NCBI GenBank assembly: GCA_046538105.1
Contig: JBKHJO010000086.1
Coordinates: forward strand, 1-7,595
Direction of reading: 5' to 3'
DNA length: 7,595 nucleotides
Origin: JAWLEV01 sp046538105
GTDB taxonomy: Bacteria > Chloroflexota > Anaerolineae > UBA1429
Under the pieces are notes generated by a model. The model had not been told where the DNA came from, ran no database searches, and was given only the letters and a program-made list of their open reading frames with translations. The position numbers and the translations under genes are program-made. Below are positions 5,732 to 7,595 of this stretch, one piece after another; position 1 is the stretch's first letter, and the number at the start of each line of letters is the position of its first letter.

Positions 5732-6658
5732 ATGGTCGATCTTGCGGTTGATCTTTGCGGCGTCCGCCTATCCAATCCCCTCGTGCTGGCGTCGGGTATC
5801 TGGGGGAGTTGTGCCCAGACCATGGTCCGCCTGGCGCGTCGAGGTGCGGGGGCTGTGACGAGCAAGTCCTGTAGCCTCACGCCTCGAGCGGGACACCCAA
5901 ATCCCACGGTGCTTCGCTGGGGAGGGGGCTTGATCAACGCCGTAGGGCTTTCCAATCCCGGCGCCAGGACACAGCAGGCGATTCTGGCGGAGGCCAAGGA
6001 GACTCTCCACCCTCTGGGCGTGCCTCTCATCGCCAGCGTCTTTGGAGAATCGGAGGAGACCTTTTGCCAGGCGGTAGATCTGATCGCGGACGCTGAGCCG
6101 GATTTTGTAGAACTGAACATATCCTGTCCCAACGTGGAGAGCGAGTTTGGTGAGGCCTTTGCCCTGGATCCCCTTGCGGCAGGAGGGGTCACTGCTGCGG
6201 TGCGAAGAGTCTATGATGGCCGGTTGCTGGTCAAACTCTCTCCCAATGCCCCGGATATCGTGCAGATCGCCCGTGCTGTTGCAGACGAGGGTGCGGATGG
6301 CCTCACGGCCGTGAATACCCTGGGGCCCGGCATGATCATCGATGTCCACGCCGGGCGTCCGGTGTTGTCCAACCGTGTCGGGGGGATCTCTGGCCCTGCC
6401 CTGCGGCCGGTGGCCGTTCGCTGTGTATACGAATTGGCAGCCAGCGTCGATATTCCCCTCATCGGCGTCGGGGGTGTGTTTGATGGGGAGGATGCCGTAC
6501 AAATGATCATGGCGGGGGCGAAGGCGGTGGGGATAGGTTCGGCGCTGGAGATACACGGTGACGGGGTTTTCCAGCATATTTTGAAGGGCCTGGAGGACTT
6601 TATGCTAGCAGAGGGGTATGAGCGACTCGACGAATTTCGAGGGTGTGCTCATGAGTGA
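5732..6658 (+). CDS. pyrD: Dihydroorotate dehydrogenase, class 1B catalytic subunit
   Basis: A 308-residue cytosolic FMN flavoprotein that oxidises dihydroorotate to orotate, step 4. Class 1B uses a catalytic cysteine and passes electrons to the PyrK subunit and then NAD+. The catalytic C132 is in LNISCPNVESEFG (128-140), where membrane quinone-linked class 2 enzymes have serine. Other marks are ASGIWG (20-25), SKSCSLTPRAGHPNP (44-58) with K45, GLINAVGLSNPG (66-77), K168 in VKLSPN, N195 (AVNT), and FMN-phosphate loops GVGGVFDG (245-252) and VGIGSA (266-271). There is no N-terminal amphipathic extension, consistent with a soluble enzyme. An in-frame ATG at 5681 inside pyrFE would add 17 basic residues; 5732 is preferred because the conserved VDLAVDLCG strand starts there, family length fits, and AAGAAGG/AAAGGG lies upstream. 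It starts 7 nt after pyrFE and overlaps pyrK, its partner. Confidence 0.94.
   Translation: MVDLAVDLCGVRLSNPLVLASGIWGSCAQTMVRLARRGAGAVTSKSCSLTPRAGHPNPTVLRWGGGLINAVGLSNPGARTQQAILAEAKETLHPLGVPLIASVFGESEETFCQAVDLIADAEPDFVELNISCPNVESEFGEAFALDPLAAGGVTAAVRRVYDGRLLVKLSPNAPDIVQIARAVADEGADGLTAVNTLGPGMIIDVHAGRPVLSNRVGGISGPALRPVAVRCVYELAASVDIPLIGVGGVFDGEDAVQMIMAGAKAVGIGSALEIHGDGVFQHILKGLEDFMLAEGYERLDEFRGCAHE
6325..6356 (+). repeat. 7-bp GC-rich inverted repeat inside pyrD
   Basis: GCCCGGC (6325-6331) and GCCGGGC (6350-6356) are exact reverse complements across 18 nt. The region encodes LGPGMIIDVHAGRPV, a conserved part of the FMN-binding barrel, so coding constraint may explain it. No regulatory role is evident. 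Confidence 0.3.
6639..6643 (+). promoter_or_regulatory. Ribosome binding site deciding the pyrK start
   Basis: GAGGG lies 7 nt before ATG 6651, which overlaps the pyrD stop in an ATGAGTGA arrangement. An earlier in-frame ATG at 6618 has GAGGGG only 1 nt upstream and would give a 33-nt longer overlap and 11 extra residues. The second site has better spacing. Confidence 0.5.
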
Positions 6659-7403
6659 CGCTGCTCATCGCGTGGCGAGGGTGCAGAAGATAATTCGTGA
6701 GGGGACAGCCGGTGTTACTCTGGTTCTTGATAGAGGATTTTCAGTCGATGCGGGACAGTTTGTCATGGTCTGGTTGCCGGATGTGGGAGAGCGTCCCTTC
6801 AGTGTGATGGACGATCATCCATTGAGTCTCACGATAGCAGATATTGGCCCTTTTAGCCACGCCCTTTGTAGCCTGCGAGTGGATGATCGGCTCTGGATCC
6901 GCGGGCCCTATGGAAACGGATTTCGTATCGAGGGGCGCCGACACCTCTTGGTGGCGGGAGGAAGTGGGGGGGCATCCCTCGCGCTGGTGGCCAAAGCCGC
7001 ACGGCGGCAGGGGGATCTTGTTACTGTGGTTCTGGGGGCCAGGACAGCGGATCAGTTTTTGCTTCGCTGGCGATTTGAGGATCTGGGATGCTATCTGCTC
7101 GTCGCTACGGATGATGGCTCGGAAGGCTATCATGGTACCGTGCTGGATGCTCTGCAATCCCAAGAGGATATAGTTGCTGCTGACATGATCTACGGCTGTG
7201 GTCCAGAGCCCATGCTAAAGGCCCTGGCCCAATATGCTCAGGAATACCATGTCGATCTACAGGTGAGTATGGAAGCGGTTATAAAGTGCGGCGTGGGAGT
7301 ATGTGGCAATTGCCATCGGGGCGATCGCCTGGTGTGTAGCGACGGGCCGGTTTTTAGTGGAAGAACCTTGTCTCGCGCTTTGCGTATGGAGGGCGTGTTT
7401 TAG
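6651..7403 (+). CDS. pyrK: Dihydroorotate dehydrogenase electron-transfer subunit
   Basis: A 250-residue FAD and [2Fe-2S] protein that takes electrons from the FMN of PyrD and reduces NAD+; the active enzyme of this class is a PyrD2-PyrK2 tetramer. An N-terminal ferredoxin-reductase-type FAD barrel (about 5-92) carries the flavin-binding RPFS (48-51) and GPYGNGF (86-92). The NAD-binding Rossmann part has AGGSGGASLA (102-111) and YGCGPEPMLKAL (181-192). The C-terminal cluster has four cysteines: C213, C218, C221 and C229 (spacing x4, x2, x7), followed by DGPVF. The x7 gap and the KCGVGVCGNC pattern are shorter than in Bacillus-type PyrK and resemble archaeal PyrK and the gamma subunits of sulfhydrogenases. 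Direct overlap with pyrD supports PyrK rather than a hydrogenase subunit. The start at 6651 is preferred over 6618. Confidence 0.92.
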   Translation: MSDAAHRVARVQKIIREGTAGVTLVLDRGFSVDAGQFVMVWLPDVGERPFSVMDDHPLSLTIADIGPFSHALCSLRVDDRLWIRGPYGNGFRIEGRRHLLVAGGSGGASLALVAKAARRQGDLVTVVLGARTADQFLLRWRFEDLGCYLLVATDDGSEGYHGTVLDALQSQEDIVAADMIYGCGPEPMLKALAQYAQEYHVDLQVSMEAVIKCGVGVCGNCHRGDRLVCSDGPVFSGRTLSRALRMEGVF

Positions 7404-7540
7404 GGGCCATGAGTCAGCCCTGGATGACGTACCAATAGCACGATCGGTATGATGATCGTCAGTAACTGTGGGTAGGGTGTCGCCCCCTTTTAAGGCCGTC
7501 GATGGGGCAACCTCCCATGGGGTGAAGGGAGAAATTATAA
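7404..7540. other. Intergenic region after the pyr operon, weak hairpins only
   Basis: No plausible gene is seen. Several short inverted repeats occur: ACGATC/GATCGT (7440-7445 and 7454-7459), GCCCC/GGGGC (7482-7486 and 7504-7508, around a TTTT) and CTCCC/GGGAG (7512-7516 and 7527-7531). None is followed by a clear T run on the + strand, so I cannot name a factor-independent terminator for the pyr operon. The GCCCC/GGGGC stem is the strongest by composition but has a long loop. No tRNA or other structured RNA was recognised. Confidence 0.4.
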
Positions 7541-7569
7541 TTGACGTTCCCCGATGGCTCTTCTATAAT
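7541..7569 (+). promoter_or_regulatory. Near-consensus sigma70 promoter for a gene beyond the right edge
   Basis: TTGACG (7541-7546), a 17-nt spacer and a perfect TATAAT (7564-7569) form the best promoter in the window. Transcription would begin near 7576 and run rightward. An AT-rich 10-bp palindrome, AATTATAATT (7533-7542), abuts and overlaps the -35, like an UP element or operator. The downstream gene starts outside the window and cannot be identified. Confidence 0.7.
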
Positions 7570-7595
7570 CTCTTCTCGACCTTGTTTATCGTGGG

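Noticed and set aside
5768..6577. A 269-codon open frame on the - strand
   Set aside because: It is entirely antisense to pyrD, whose motifs are complete; the translation is rich in Arg/His/Pro and shows no fold signature.
7482..7508. A factor-independent terminator for the pyr operon
   Set aside because: The GCCCC/GGGGC stem is only 5 bp with a 17-nt loop, and the T run is inside the loop, not after the stem.
7404..7540. A possible tRNA or structured RNA after pyrK
   Set aside because: No cloverleaf, T-loop or acceptor pairing could be found; only short unrelated stems.

Overview
The window is a compact bacterial locus with mid-range to moderately high GC. Its core is a pyrimidine biosynthesis operon on the + strand. 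The best guess for the host is a member of the Chloroflexota (Anaerolineae-like). This is inferred from the long Thr/Pro/Ser 'TPTPSPT' spacer in the surface L,D-transpeptidase, which is common in that phylum, and from the unusual mix of pyr gene types. No rRNA or marker gene confirms it.

Layout. Positions 1-102 hold a strong leftward promoter for a gene outside the window, plus a short perfect inverted repeat. Positions 103-1230 (- strand) encode a Gfo/Idh/MocA-family oxidoreductase. Positions 1231-1461 are a divergent control region, with a promoter on each strand and an interrupted dyad of two AGCAGNNGTGAC half-sites centred on the -35 of the leftward promoter. Positions 1462-2184 encode a membrane-anchored YkuD-type L,D-transpeptidase. 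Then come dihydroorotase (pyrC, 2236-3300), aspartate carbamoyltransferase (pyrB, 3328-4311), a fused OMP decarboxylase/orotate phosphoribosyltransferase (pyrF-pyrE order, 4315-5724), class 1B dihydroorotate dehydrogenase (pyrD, 5732-6658) and its electron-transfer subunit (pyrK, 6651-7403). Positions 7404-7595 are intergenic and end in a near-consensus rightward promoter for a gene beyond the window.

Together the pyr genes cover all steps from carbamoyl phosphate plus aspartate to UMP. ATCase makes carbamoyl aspartate, DHOase closes the ring, PyrD/PyrK oxidises dihydroorotate and passes electrons to NAD+, and the PyrF-PyrE fusion makes OMP and decarboxylates it to UMP. Carbamoyl-phosphate synthetase (carAB), a PyrR regulator and the ATCase regulatory subunit pyrI are not in the window. 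Spacing is tight (27, 3 and 7 nt, then an 8-nt overlap), so pyrB to pyrK are very probably one transcript with pyrC.

The most notable biology is that the dihydroorotase and ATCase both read like the corresponding domains of the animal CAD protein, and lie in the same DHO-then-ATC order. The last two pathway steps are fused in the order opposite to animal UMP synthase, yet the OPRT half looks UMPS-like. The dihydroorotase lacks the usual N-terminal beta-sandwich segment. A tiny in-frame leader ORF with a better Shine-Dalgarno sequence than the gene itself sits just upstream of pyrC. I see no obviously new defence or mobile system here.
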